Shown here: in pieces, positions 16,431 through 25,026 of the stretch
Layout of the letters: the number at the start of each line of letters is the position of its first letter
How positions within the stretch are numbered: position 1 is the stretch's first letter
Assembly (NCBI GenBank): GCA_003278065.1
Contig: QCHE01000013.1
Coordinates: forward strand, 1-36,121
Source: Pelagibacteraceae bacterium AG-390-O04
Lineage (GTDB): Bacteria > Pseudomonadota > Alphaproteobacteria > Pelagibacterales > Pelagibacteraceae
Direction: 5' to 3'
Length of the DNA stretch: 36,121 nt
The notes under the pieces: generated by a model
Seen by the model: only the letters and a program-made list of their open reading frames with translations
What the model was told of the DNA's origin: nothing
Databases searched by the model: none
Made by a program: the position numbers and the translations under genes

Positions 16431-16693
16431 TGCTTAAAGAAATAAAATATCTAATTTTTATCCTCATAATTTCTATTTTTCTTTTCTTTACAGTGAAATA
16501 TTATTTCTCTGATAATAACAAAAAAAAATCATATAGATCATTAAATTCGATTGATGAAAGAGTTGATACTTATGTTTTAAAATTACCTACTTTAGAAGAT
16601 GATACTAAAGATATTATAGAATATGTTGAACAATCAAATAATAAAAAAAGGAAAAAATTTAATTTTTGGAAATTATTAGGATCAAATGAATAA
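16430..16693 (+). CDS. Small single-pass membrane protein between argS and nagZ
   Basis: I do not recognise a family. The 87 residues start with a hydrophobic membrane helix at about 6-25 after a short basic end. They continue as a polar tail rich in Lys, Asp and Glu (LPTLEDDTKDIIEYVEQ), and finish with a basic NKKRKKFNFWKLLG segment. In many alphaproteobacteria this slot between argS and nagZ holds a longer membrane protein with a C-terminal SPOR (peptidoglycan-binding) domain. No SPOR domain is visible here. The gene may be a reduced form keeping the membrane anchor. It overlaps argS by one base and nagZ by 8 bases, so it is surely translated with them. Confidence 0.7.
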   Translation: MLKEIKYLIFILIISIFLFFTVKYYFSDNNKKKSYRSLNSIDERVDTYVLKLPTLEDDTKDIIEYVEQSNNKKRKKFNFWKLLGSNE

Positions 16694-17633
16694 TCGTCGA
16701 GCATTTATTATCGGGATTAAATCTACAAAACTCTCTTCAAAAGAAAAAAAATTTTTAAAAAAATATAAGCCTTGGGGTGTAATTTTATTTACTCGAAATA
16801 TTAAAAGTATTAAACAAACTTTCAAATTAACATCTTCAATAAGGAGAATTTTTAATGATAGAAAATACCCTATATTGATTGATCAAGAAGGTGGTAGGGT
16901 TAATAGATTAAAAAATATTATTTCATTTGATAATTTTAGCTCTGAGTTCTTTGGTAAAACATATAAGAAAAATAAAAATGAATTTAGATATATGTATAAA
17001 TTTTTTGTTGATAAAACTTCATATTTATTAAAATTAATAGGAGCAAATATAAATACCGTCCCAGTTTTAGATTTAAGGGTCAAGGGTTCTTCAAATATAA
17101 TTGGCGACAGATCATTTTCTAAAGACCCCAAAATAGTGTCAGAAATTGGTGATTTTTGTATTAAGTATTTTCACAATAATGGCATTGGCTCTGTAATTAA
17201 GCATATACCTGGTCATGGATTGGCTAAAGTTGATAGTCATCATAATACACCAATTGTAAATAAAAAATATAAATTTTTAGCTAATAATGACTTTTATACT
17301 TTTAAAAATAAAAAAGCTTTTTTTGCAATGACAGCACATATTATTTTCAAAGAAATAGATAAACTAGATACTGTTACTCATTCACAAAAATTAATTGAAT
17401 TAATTAGGCATAAGATAGGTTTTAAAAATATCTTAATATCTGACGACTTATCTATGAAAAGCCTAAAAGGAACACTTAAAGAAAATACAATTAAAACGTT
17501 TAATGCAGGGTGCAATTTAGCCCTTCATTGCAATGGAAAATTTAAAGAAATGGAAATAGTTGCAGAAAATTCTCCTTCAATAAGTAAATTTATTTTAAAA
17601 AAAACATCACAATTTTATAAAATTTTAAGTTAA
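16686..17633 (+). CDS. nagZ: Beta-N-acetylglucosaminidase NagZ (GH3)
   Basis: NagZ removes GlcNAc from anhydro-muropeptides in the cytoplasm during cell wall recycling. The 315-residue protein is a single GH3 barrel. Landmarks are DQEGGRV at 66-72, KHIPGHG at 172-178, the Asp183/His185 pair in KVDSHHN that supplies the acid/base in NagZ, and the nucleophile Asp in SDDLSM at 252-257. The length fits bacterial NagZ. The start overlaps the small membrane protein gene by 8 bases (ATGAATAA), and scpA follows 9 bases after the stop. Confidence 0.93.
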   Translation: MNNRRAFIIGIKSTKLSSKEKKFLKKYKPWGVILFTRNIKSIKQTFKLTSSIRRIFNDRKYPILIDQEGGRVNRLKNIISFDNFSSEFFGKTYKKNKNEFRYMYKFFVDKTSYLLKLIGANINTVPVLDLRVKGSSNIIGDRSFSKDPKIVSEIGDFCIKYFHNNGIGSVIKHIPGHGLAKVDSHHNTPIVNKKYKFLANNDFYTFKNKKAFFAMTAHIIFKEIDKLDTVTHSQKLIELIRHKIGFKNILISDDLSMKSLKGTLKENTIKTFNAGCNLALHCNGKFKEMEIVAENSPSISKFILKKTSQFYKILS

Positions 17634-17642
17634 TATTATCTA

Positions 17643-18383
17643 ATGTTTGAAAATGATTCTGTCTTATTTAAAGTAGATATTGAAAATTATAATGGACCTT
17701 TAGACACTTTACTCGATCTTGCTAAAGCTCAAAAAGTTAATTTAGAGGATATATCTATAACAAAATTAGCAGATCAATTTCACAATTTTATAACAAAAGA
17801 AAGTGATTTAAATTTAGAAATTGCATCTGAATATCTATTAATGGCAACTTGGTTAGCTTACCTTAAGTCTAAGTTATTACTGCCAGGCTCTCCAGAAGAA
17901 GAATTTAAGGTTCAAGAAGTAGCAGAAAAATTAAAATTACAATTAAAGAAATTAGAATTAATTAGATTATTATCTGAGCAAATGCTTAAAAGAAAAAGAT
18001 TGGGTAGAGAAATTAGAACTAGAGGGAGCAGATCTGGAATAAAGCCGATTTATAATAGTGAGTATAAAATAAATTTATTTGATTTATTAAAAACATATTC
18101 AACAATTATAACGACAAAAGATTTTCAAAAAATAAATATTCCTAAATTACCTGTATTTACAACTGAAGAAGGAATAAAAACAATAAAACAATTTTTTGGC
18201 AAACTTATAGACTGGAAGAAATTGGATGATTTGATTCCTAAAAATTTTAAGAAAGGATCAACATATAAAAGAACTGGTAAAGCAGGTATTTTTGCGGGTT
18301 CATTAGAACTTGTTAAAGAAGGAAATTTAAGGATTAAACAAAATGAACTTTTTGAAGATATTTATGTTAGGGAAAATAAATGA
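17643..18383 (+). CDS. scpA: Segregation and condensation protein ScpA
   Basis: ScpA is the kleisin that bridges the SMC dimer in chromosome condensation. The 246-residue protein has the family start, FKVDIENYNGPLDTLLDLAKAQKVNLEDISI, a conserved SEYLLMATWLAYLKSKLLLP segment near 61-80, and a C-terminal winged-helix region. The neighbouring scpB overlaps it by 4 bases (ATGA), the standard pairing. The smc gene is not in this window. Confidence 0.94.
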   Translation: MFENDSVLFKVDIENYNGPLDTLLDLAKAQKVNLEDISITKLADQFHNFITKESDLNLEIASEYLLMATWLAYLKSKLLLPGSPEEEFKVQEVAEKLKLQLKKLELIRLLSEQMLKRKRLGREIRTRGSRSGIKPIYNSEYKINLFDLLKTYSTIITTKDFQKINIPKLPVFTTEEGIKTIKQFFGKLIDWKKLDDLIPKNFKKGSTYKRTGKAGIFAGSLELVKEGNLRIKQNELFEDIYVRENK

Positions 18384-19081
18384 TTAAAAAAAAAATAAAA
18401 AAAAAAGATAATGTTATAGATTTCCCAGGTAAATTATCTTCATTAGAAAAAGAAATTGAAGCTATAGTGTTTGCGGCAGCAGAACCTTTGGATATAGATA
18501 CAATTGAAAATAAAATCTCAAAAAAAACCGATGTTCAAAAAATCTTACTTAAATTACAAAAAGAATATTCTGATAGAGGAATAAACTTAGTTTGTATTTC
18601 TAAAAAATGGTCTTTTAGAACTTCTCCAAATTTATCAAATTTAATGATACAGGAAAAAACTGTTGAAAAAAAATTATCAAGAGCTGCAATCGAAACTTTG
18701 GCAATTATAGTTTATCATCAACCCGTAACGAGAGCTGAAATTGAAGAAATTAGGGGTGTTGCTTTTGGAACAAATACTCTCGAAATATTAATGGAACTTA
18801 ATTGGGTTAAACCAGGAGGTAGAAAAGATGTTCCTGGTAAACCTATTCTATATATTACTACTGATGAATTTTTAAGTCATTTTAACCTTCAAAAATTATC
18901 TGATTTGCCAACAGTAGATGAATTAGGAGCAGCAGGTTTAATTGATAGCACAAATATCGATAATGCAATTTTTGGAACTGGAAAATTCTATAAGGAAAAA
19001 CAAGACGATAAAAAAGAAGATATTTATTCAAATATTGATGAAATGTTAAATAGCACTCTAGATTCTGAGGATGAAAAATAA
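18380..19081 (+). CDS. scpB: Segregation and condensation protein ScpB
   Basis: ScpB is the winged-helix partner that binds ScpA in the SMC complex. The 233-residue protein contains the family segments LEKEIEAIVFAAAEPLDIDTI near 22-42, AAIETLAIIVYHQPVTRAEIEEIRG near 95-119 and a GRKDVPGKPILYITTDEFL stretch near 148-166. The N-terminus is lysine-rich and encoded by two runs of ten A. The start is set by the ATGA overlap with scpA. It is followed by a 66-bp gap before tatA. Confidence 0.93.
   Translation: MIKKKIKKKDNVIDFPGKLSSLEKEIEAIVFAAAEPLDIDTIENKISKKTDVQKILLKLQKEYSDRGINLVCISKKWSFRTSPNLSNLMIQEKTVEKKLSRAAIETLAIIVYHQPVTRAEIEEIRGVAFGTNTLEILMELNWVKPGGRKDVPGKPILYITTDEFLSHFNLQKLSDLPTVDELGAAGLIDSTNIDNAIFGTGKFYKEKQDDKKEDIYSNIDEMLNSTLDSEDEK
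18386..18406 (+). repeat. Double A10 tract at the start of scpB
   Basis: Ten A bases (18386-18395), one T and ten more A bases (18397-18406) encode codons 3-9 of scpB. Homopolymers of this length are prone to replication and transcription slippage, and would shift the frame just after the start. Confidence 0.7.
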
Positions 19082-19147
19082 TTTAATAATTCTGATAAAC
19101 AAAAAAAGATACTTTTAAAACATTAATAAAAAGGTTATAAGTTTTCT

Positions 19148-19348
19148 ATGAGTATTGGAATTTGGCAAATAGCAATAGTTGTAATTCTTGTTGTATTACT
19201 TTTTGGAAGAGGAAAAATATCAAGTTTGATGGGCGATGTTGCTAAAGGGATAAAAAGTTTTAAAAAAGGTATGGCATCAGATGTAACTGATGACACTGAA
19301 CCTAAAAATATTTCCGACGAAAATCAAGATTCAAATAAAAAAGAATAA
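19148..19348 (+). CDS. tatA: Sec-independent translocase subunit TatA
   Basis: TatA oligomerises to form the pore-like element of the twin-arginine export system. The 66-residue protein has one short membrane helix (about 3-19), the FGRGKI hinge at 19-24, an amphipathic helix with [13 protein letters not shown] at 29-41 and an acidic tail. These are typical of TatA. The tail is short. A TATAAG at 19136-19141 could be a -10 just upstream of the ATG. tatB follows 5 bases after the stop. Confidence 0.93.
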   Translation: MSIGIWQIAIVVILVVLLFGRGKISSLMGDVAKGIKSFKKGMASDVTDDTEPKNISDENQDSNKKE

Positions 19349-19353
19349 ATCAC

Positions 19354-19566
19354 ATGCCTACTATCGGTTGGTTTGAGATTTTAATTGTAGTAGCAATAGC
19401 TATTATTGTACTTGGTCCTAAAGATTTTCCTATTATGTTAAAAAAAGTAGGTTCATGGATTGGCACAGCTAAAAAACATATCAACAATATACAAAATGAA
19501 GTTTCGAATATTGAAATTGATGAAAATCACATAGAGAAAAAAGAAGATAAAAAAGATGAGTCTTGA
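19354..19566 (+). CDS. tatB: Sec-independent translocase subunit TatB
   Basis: TatB works with TatC as the receptor for twin-arginine signal peptides. The 70-residue product has a membrane helix with Glu8 (TIGWFEILIVV), a GPKDFP hinge at 21-26 and an amphipathic helix to about 50, then a charged tail. The Glu in the helix and the GPxxxP hinge mark it as TatB rather than a second TatA. It is much shorter than E. coli TatB (about 170 residues), in line with overall compaction. It overlaps tatC by 11 bases. Confidence 0.88.
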   Translation: MPTIGWFEILIVVAIAIIVLGPKDFPIMLKKVGSWIGTAKKHINNIQNEVSNIEIDENHIEKKEDKKDES

Positions 19567-20326
19567 TGAAAAAGATAGTGGCTTTGTAAGTCATCTGACA
19601 GAACTTAGAAAAAGATTAATTCATAGTTTTATTTTTCTAATAGTTTTATTTGTTGCATGTTATTTCTATGCTGAACATCTGTATGGTTTTTTAGTAGACC
19701 CTTTTGCTCAAGCAGTTAAGGAAGATGGTTCTGAAAGAAGATTAATTTTTACAGCACTTCAAGAAACATTTTTAACTTATTTAAAAATATCTTTTTTCAC
19801 TGCATTTTTTATAACTTGCCCATATATTCTTATGCAAATATGGAAATTTATAGCTCCAGGTCTCTATAAACATGAAAAAATTGCAATCTTACCTTATTTA
19901 GTTTTAACACCTATCTTATTTCTTTTAGGAGGTATGTTAGTTTATTATTTGATAATGCCTTTAGCTATTAAGTTTTTTTTATCATTTGAAAGCACTGGTT
20001 TATCAACAAATTTACCTATTCAATTAGAGGCTAAAGTAAATGAATACTTATCATTAGTAATGAAACTTATTTTTGCATTTGGAATAAGTTTTCAATTACC
20101 TGTTGTTTTAAGTTTATTAGCAAGAGTTGGAATTGTTGATTCTGATTTTCTAAAAAAAAGAAGGAAATATGTTGTTGTAATGATTTTTGCTGCAGCGGCT
20201 TTGCTTACTCCACCTGATCCTATCACACAAATTGGTTTAGCTATTCCTCTATTAATTTTATATGAATTATCAATATTATCAGTAAAAATTATAGAAAATA
20301 AAAAATTAAAAGATTCTGATGCATAA
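19556..20326 (+). CDS. tatC: Sec-independent translocase subunit TatC
   Basis: TatC is the six-helix membrane core that recognises twin-arginine signals. The 256-residue protein shows the conserved N-terminal HLTELRKRLIHSF segment, the first periplasmic loop with FVDPF-like VDPFAQ, LTPPDPITQIGLAIPL in the last loop region and YELSIL near the end. The ATG lies inside the end of tatB, and the last 8 bases overlap serS (ATGCATAA). A probable client in this window is the M48 lipoprotein at 33354-34178, which has an RRKFL signal. Confidence 0.95.
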   Translation: MSLDEKDSGFVSHLTELRKRLIHSFIFLIVLFVACYFYAEHLYGFLVDPFAQAVKEDGSERRLIFTALQETFLTYLKISFFTAFFITCPYILMQIWKFIAPGLYKHEKIAILPYLVLTPILFLLGGMLVYYLIMPLAIKFFLSFESTGLSTNLPIQLEAKVNEYLSLVMKLIFAFGISFQLPVVLSLLARVGIVDSDFLKKRRKYVVVMIFAAAALLTPPDPITQIGLAIPLLILYELSILSVKIIENKKLKDSDA

Positions 20327-21578
20327 TTTAAAAGAAATTAGAAAAAATTTTGATAGTTTTGAGAAAGAAATTAAAAAAAGATTAATAGATATAGATTTTA
20401 GTAAACTTAAAGACTTGGATAAAAAAAATCGAGAATTCATCCAACAAAAAGAATCTTTAGAAAAAGAAAAAAAAGATATTTCAAAATCAAAAGATAAAAC
20501 TTTATTTATAAAGTCTAAACAAATTACGTCATCTATAAATGATATTACTGAAAAACAAAAATTAGTTAAATTAGAATTGGAAAAAATTTTATCAAATATG
20601 CCAAACACTCCTTACAAAGATGTGCCTGTTGGAAAAGATGAAAATGATAACATTGAGGTCGATAAGTCAGGAGAAATTCCAAAATTTGATTTTAAACCAA
20701 AATCTCATTATGAATTGGGCGAAAATTTAAAAATGCTTGATTTTGATTTAGCAACTAAAACTACAGGTTCTAGATTTGTTTTTGTTAAAAATAAATTAGC
20801 TCTTTTAGAAAGAGCTATTTCTAATTTTATGCTTGATACTCATATTTTAAAAAATGGCTATGAAGAAATTTCACCTCCATTATTAGCATCTGAAAATACA
20901 ATGTTTGGCACTGGTCAACTTCCTAAATTTGAAAATGATCAATTTGAAGTAAAACTAGATGAAGGAACTGATAGAAAATTTTTAATACCGACTGCAGAAG
21001 TAATTTTAACAAATATTGTAAAAGATAAAATTTTAAATCAAAAATCTTTGCCACTGAGATTTGTTGCATCTACACCTTGTTTTAGAAAAGAAGCTGGGAG
21101 TTATGGAAAAGACACAAAAGGAATGATTAGACAACATCAATTTTATAAAGTTGAGATGGTCAGTATCGTTGAACAAACAAAATGTTTAGATGAATTGGAA
21201 AGAATGACTAATTGTGCGACACAAATTCTAGATCTTTTAGAATTACCTTATAGAAAAATGATTTTATGTACTGGTGATATGGGTTTTAGTGCTGAAAAAA
21301 CCTATGATTTAGAAGTGTGGCTACCTTCCGAAAATAAATATAGGGAAATTTCATCATGCTCATCTTGTTCTACATTCCAGGCTGTAAGAATGAAAGCAAG
21401 ATACAAAGATAGCAATATGGAAACTAAGTATGTTGGTACTTTAAATGGAAGTGGTTTAGCTGTAGGAAGAACACTTATTGCTATTTTGGAAAATTACCAA
21501 CAAAAAGATGGTTCAATATCAATTCCAAAAGTATTAAGACCTTATATGAACAATATGGAAAAAATTTCCATCAATTAA
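20319..21578 (+). CDS. serS: Seryl-tRNA synthetase
   Basis: This class II synthetase charges tRNA-Ser. The 419-residue protein starts with the long antiparallel coiled coil (about 1-100) that grips the tRNA. The catalytic domain contains TAEV at 225-228, motif 2 as FRKEAGSYGKDTKGMIRQHQ from residue 255, and motif 3 near 385, NGSGLAVGRTLIAILENYQ. Length and motifs are normal. The first 8 bases overlap tatC. Confidence 0.96.
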   Translation: MHNLKEIRKNFDSFEKEIKKRLIDIDFSKLKDLDKKNREFIQQKESLEKEKKDISKSKDKTLFIKSKQITSSINDITEKQKLVKLELEKILSNMPNTPYKDVPVGKDENDNIEVDKSGEIPKFDFKPKSHYELGENLKMLDFDLATKTTGSRFVFVKNKLALLERAISNFMLDTHILKNGYEEISPPLLASENTMFGTGQLPKFENDQFEVKLDEGTDRKFLIPTAEVILTNIVKDKILNQKSLPLRFVASTPCFRKEAGSYGKDTKGMIRQHQFYKVEMVSIVEQTKCLDELERMTNCATQILDLLELPYRKMILCTGDMGFSAEKTYDLEVWLPSENKYREISSCSSCSTFQAVRMKARYKDSNMETKYVGTLNGSGLAVGRTLIAILENYQQKDGSISIPKVLRPYMNNMEKISIN

Positions 21579-21632
21579 AGTTGTTTTAATTCTTGAGATA
21601 GTATAAATATTCATTTTTAATTAAGGAGTTTT

Positions 21633-21920
21633 ATGGAAAGTTCAGGAATAGGTCAATTTATACCTTTAATATTAATATTTGTTATTTTTTATTTTTTTCT
21701 TATCAGACCACAGCAAAAAAAGGTTAAAGAACATAAAGCTATGGTAGAAGGTTTAAAAAAAGGGGATAAGATTGTGACATCAGGAGGCATTACTGGAATT
21801 ATCACAAGAGTGATAGATAATGATAAAGTCGAAGTAGAAATTGCTGAAAATGTTACCGTTGAGATTATTAGAGGAACAGGTGTTCAAAGTTTGATGAATG
21901 CTCAAGAAGTTAAAAAATAA
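21633..21920 (+). CDS. yajC: Preprotein translocase subunit YajC
   Basis: YajC is a small accessory of the Sec translocon that associates with SecDF. The 95-residue protein has one membrane helix (about 8-24, ending YFFLIRPQQKK) and a cytoplasmic domain with KGDKIVTSGGITGII. It has one of the few clear ribosome binding sites here, AAGGAG ending about 4 bases before the ATG, with a weak TATAAA at 21602-21607 upstream. This suggests its own promoter for yajC-secD-secF. Confidence 0.93.
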   Translation: MESSGIGQFIPLILIFVIFYFFLIRPQQKKVKEHKAMVEGLKKGDKIVTSGGITGIITRVIDNDKVEVEIAENVTVEIIRGTGVQSLMNAQEVKK

Positions 21921-21935
21921 TTTCATTTAGATAAA

Positions 21936-23489
21936 GTGTTATACTTTTCAAAATTAAGAATATTTTTTGTTTCACTGATATCTTTATTTTTTATTTTAAT
22001 TACTTGTTCAAATATTATTAAATTTGATAATGAGATTTTTAATAAAAAGATTAATCTTGGCTTAGATCTACAAGGTGGTTCTTATCTTTTATTAGAAATT
22101 AATAACGATCCTGTAATTGAACAAAAACTTCAAAACCTTTCTATTTCAATTAGAAATTATTTTAAAGAAAAAAATATTAGAATAACTAATTTTAAAATTT
22201 TTAATCAACAACTTTCTTTTGTTGTAGACGAAAAATCAAAACAAAAAATTTTAGATGAATTTAATAGTGAAGAAAGTAATATAAATCCCTATTATGAAAG
22301 ATTTAAATCTCATCAACTTGAAATAACAGAAAAAGAAAATATTTTGGTTGTAAACTATTCAAGACAAGGATTAGTAGAACTTAAAACATCATCTCAAGAT
22401 CAAGCATTAGAAATTATAAGAAGAAGAATTGATGAGATTGGAACTAATGAACCCAATATACTTAAAAGGGGAAATGATCGAATTTTAGTTGAACTTCCAG
22501 GTTTGGATGATCCTATGAGAATAAAATCATTACTCGGAAAAACTGCGAACCTAACATTTAGATTTGTTACAAGCAACAATCAAGACTCTTTTGGTTCAGA
22601 AATATTGAAATACGAAAATAACAATGAGGAATCAATTGTAAGTAAAAGAATTATTTTAAGTGGTGATAATCTTTTAGATGCTCAGCCTAGAATGAATAGT
22701 GAAACAAATGAAACAGTTGTTTCTTTTACTTTGGATAGAGTAGGAGCTAAAAGATTTGGTAAAGCAACATCAAAAGGTATTGGCAAACAATTAGCTATTG
22801 TATTAGATGGGAAAATTATTAGTGCACCAGTTATAAGAGATACGATCGCAAGTGGTTCAGGTCAAATTAGTGGTGGTTTTACTTTTCAGTCAGCAACTGA
22901 TCTTGCTTTACTCTTAAGATCTGGAGCTCTACCAGCACCGTTAGAAATAATTGAAGAGAGAACTGTTGGTCCAGATTTAGGTCAAGATTCAATTAATGCA
23001 GGAATATTCGCTTTAATAATAGGTTTTATTCTTGTGATATTATTTATCTTTATCAAATACAAAATTTTTGGATTAATTACAAATCTAACCTTAATAATTA
23101 ATTTATTTCTTTTAGTTGGAATTCTTACTTTATTTGAAGCAACTTTAACTTTACCAGGAATTGCAGGAATTATTTTAACGGTTGGTATGGCTGTTGATGC
23201 AAATGTTTTAATATTTGAAAGAATTAAAGAAGAATTAAAAGATGAAAAAAATAATCTAATTGCTTTTGATAGAGGTTATACTAAATCAAGAACAGCAATT
23301 CTCGATGCTAATATAACAACATTACTTGCTGCTATTATTTTGTTTTTTATGGGCTCAGGCCCTATTAAAGGTTTTTCATTAACCCTTGGAATTGGAATTT
23401 TTACAACACTATTTTCTGTGTATTTTATAGCTAGATTACTGACTATTTTGTATATTATGAAAAATAAAGATCGAACAAATTTAATTTAA
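21936..23489 (+). CDS. secD: Protein translocase subunit SecD
   Basis: SecD uses the proton gradient to pull proteins out of the Sec channel on the periplasmic side. The 517-residue protein has an N-terminal membrane helix, the INLGLDLQGGSYLLLEI segment near 40-56, a large periplasmic P1 region, and five C-terminal helices with AGIILTVGMAVDANVLIFERI. The start is a GTG 15 bases after the yajC stop. No ATG fits, because the membrane helix begins within about 10 residues. The stop abuts the secF ATG. Confidence 0.95.
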   Translation: MLYFSKLRIFFVSLISLFFILITCSNIIKFDNEIFNKKINLGLDLQGGSYLLLEINNDPVIEQKLQNLSISIRNYFKEKNIRITNFKIFNQQLSFVVDEKSKQKILDEFNSEESNINPYYERFKSHQLEITEKENILVVNYSRQGLVELKTSSQDQALEIIRRRIDEIGTNEPNILKRGNDRILVELPGLDDPMRIKSLLGKTANLTFRFVTSNNQDSFGSEILKYENNNEESIVSKRIILSGDNLLDAQPRMNSETNETVVSFTLDRVGAKRFGKATSKGIGKQLAIVLDGKIISAPVIRDTIASGSGQISGGFTFQSATDLALLLRSGALPAPLEIIEERTVGPDLGQDSINAGIFALIIGFILVILFIFIKYKIFGLITNLTLIINLFLLVGILTLFEATLTLPGIAGIILTVGMAVDANVLIFERIKEELKDEKNNLIAFDRGYTKSRTAILDANITTLLAAIILFFMGSGPIKGFSLTLGIGIFTTLFSVYFIARLLTILYIMKNKDRTNLI

Positions 23490-24380
23490 ATGATTGCTTT
23501 TAATAAATATTATAATCAATTTAATATTCTATCAATTTCTTTGGTAATCATTTCATTATTATTTCTAGTATTTAAAGGATTGAATTTCGGAATAGATTTC
23601 AAAGGTGGCACACTAATTGAGTTAAGATCAACTGATAAAAAGATAAATGTTTCATCTTTAAGAGATAATTTAAGTCAAATGAATTTAGGTGATGTTTCTG
23701 TTAAAAATTTTGGAAATGAAACCGACTTTTTAATTAAATTCGAAAATGGTGAAGATAAAAATATAATTGAAAAGATTAAATCTAATTTAGAAAATTCTTT
23801 TGGTAATAGTTTTAATTTCAGGAGAGTAGAAAATGTAGGACCTAAAGTTAGTTCTGAATTATTAAAATCTGGTATAATAGCAATATCTGTAGCACTAGTA
23901 TTGATGCTTATTTATATTTGGATTAGATTTGAATGGCAATTTAGTTTAGGTGCTATAGTTGCATTGTTTCATGATGTAATAGTAACTTTAGGTTTATTTT
24001 CACTTTTGGGTTTAGAAATAAATTTATCTATAATTGCCGCAGTGTTAACCATTGTTGGTTATTCAATGAATGATACGGTCGTTATTTTTGACAGAGTGAG
24101 AGAAAATTTAAGAAAATTTTCAGATATAAAAATTTATGATTTAACAAATATTTCAATTAATGAAACGTTATCAAGAACTTTAATAACTTCAATTACAACT
24201 TTACTTGCATTATTATCAATTTTTTTCTTTGGTGGCGAGATTCTAAAAGGTTTTTCCTTAGCAATGATATTCGGTGTTATTTTTGGAACTTATTCATCGA
24301 TATATATAGCAAATACTATTTTAGTAAGATTGAATGTTTCACAGAAAACAATCCTAAAAGAAGAAGATAATAAAAATTAA
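23490..24380 (+). CDS. secF: Protein translocase subunit SecF
   Basis: SecF is the partner of SecD. The 296-residue protein has a first helix, the GIDFKGGTLIELR motif near 33-45, a short periplasmic domain, and five C-terminal helices with AAVLTIVGYSMNDTVVIFDRVREN, the SecF signature. It starts immediately after secD. Its last 4 bases overlap the stop of the convergent PuuD-like gene, with no terminator in between. Confidence 0.95.
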   Translation: MIAFNKYYNQFNILSISLVIISLLFLVFKGLNFGIDFKGGTLIELRSTDKKINVSSLRDNLSQMNLGDVSVKNFGNETDFLIKFENGEDKNIIEKIKSNLENSFGNSFNFRRVENVGPKVSSELLKSGIIAISVALVLMLIYIWIRFEWQFSLGAIVALFHDVIVTLGLFSLLGLEINLSIIAAVLTIVGYSMNDTVVIFDRVRENLRKFSDIKIYDLTNISINETLSRTLITSITTLLALLSIFFFGGEILKGFSLAMIFGVIFGTYSSIYIANTILVRLNVSQKTILKEEDNKN

Positions 24381-24979
24381 TATAAATTTTGAGCAGCCAC
24401 CATTGAAAGTAGCATTGGTAAAGATAATAGTGTGTTAGTTCTTGAAAAAAGCATAGCCGTTTTTGCAGATTTCGCTTTAAGTTCTGGATCACATTCAACA
24501 ATTCCTAAAGCCCTTTTTTGATTTGGCCATATCACAAACCAAACATTAAAGGCCATAATTAGACCTAACCACATTCCTATTCCTATTGCTGTATGTTTAG
24601 GTATTCCTGATCCAATACTTAGGGTCATTGCATCATGTAAATATCCATTTATTCCTGCAAGAATTAAACCAGATAGAATTGTTAGTGCAGCAGCCCATCT
24701 AAAATAGAATAGGGCGGCAGGAGCAATAACTTTACCGATTGCTGGTTTTTGCTCATCGGGGATTTTTGACATATTTGGAATTTGAACAAAATTAAAATAC
24801 CAAAGCAAACCAATCCACATTATAGCAACAATAACATGAAAAAATCTTGTTAACCAACTCCAAAACAATCTATCAAAAGCAAATCCATCATATTGGAAAT
24901 ACAGACCTAAAAATAATAATATTGCTAAAATTGCAGAAGCATGAATTGTTTTAGATAATGATGAGAGTAAGTTAGTCAT
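24377..24979 (-). CDS. PuuD-like (urate hydroxylase N-terminal domain) membrane protein, without a cytochrome c domain
   Basis: This 200-residue protein has about five membrane helices (near 14-28, 44-66, 90-110, 130-150 and 180-197). RFFHVIVAIMWIGLLWYFNF, FYFRWAAALTILSGL and WLGLIMAFNVWFVIWPNQ match, from memory, the membrane domain of PuuD, the urate hydroxylase of some alphaproteobacteria (Urate_ox_N family). Full PuuD proteins are about twice as long, with a C-terminal cytochrome c domain. No CxxCH haem motif is present here. The conserved His and Trp residues suggest a haem or quinone site. No purine catabolism genes are nearby, so a urate role is uncertain. It is convergent with secF. 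Confidence 0.6.
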   Translation of the reverse strand: MTNLLSSLSKTIHASAILAILLFLGLYFQYDGFAFDRLFWSWLTRFFHVIVAIMWIGLLWYFNFVQIPNMSKIPDEQKPAIGKVIAPAALFYFRWAAALTILSGLILAGINGYLHDAMTLSIGSGIPKHTAIGIGMWLGLIMAFNVWFVIWPNQKRALGIVECDPELKAKSAKTAMLFSRTNTLLSLPMLLSMVAAQNLY

Positions 24980-25026
24980 ATTAATCTACTATACTAATTT
25001 ATCATAAATATGAAACATAAAATGCA

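Noticed and set aside
20306..20608. 100-codon open frame antisense to the serS coiled coil
   Set aside because: Phe/Ser/Leu-rich mirror of Lys/Asp/Glu codons, with no independent support.
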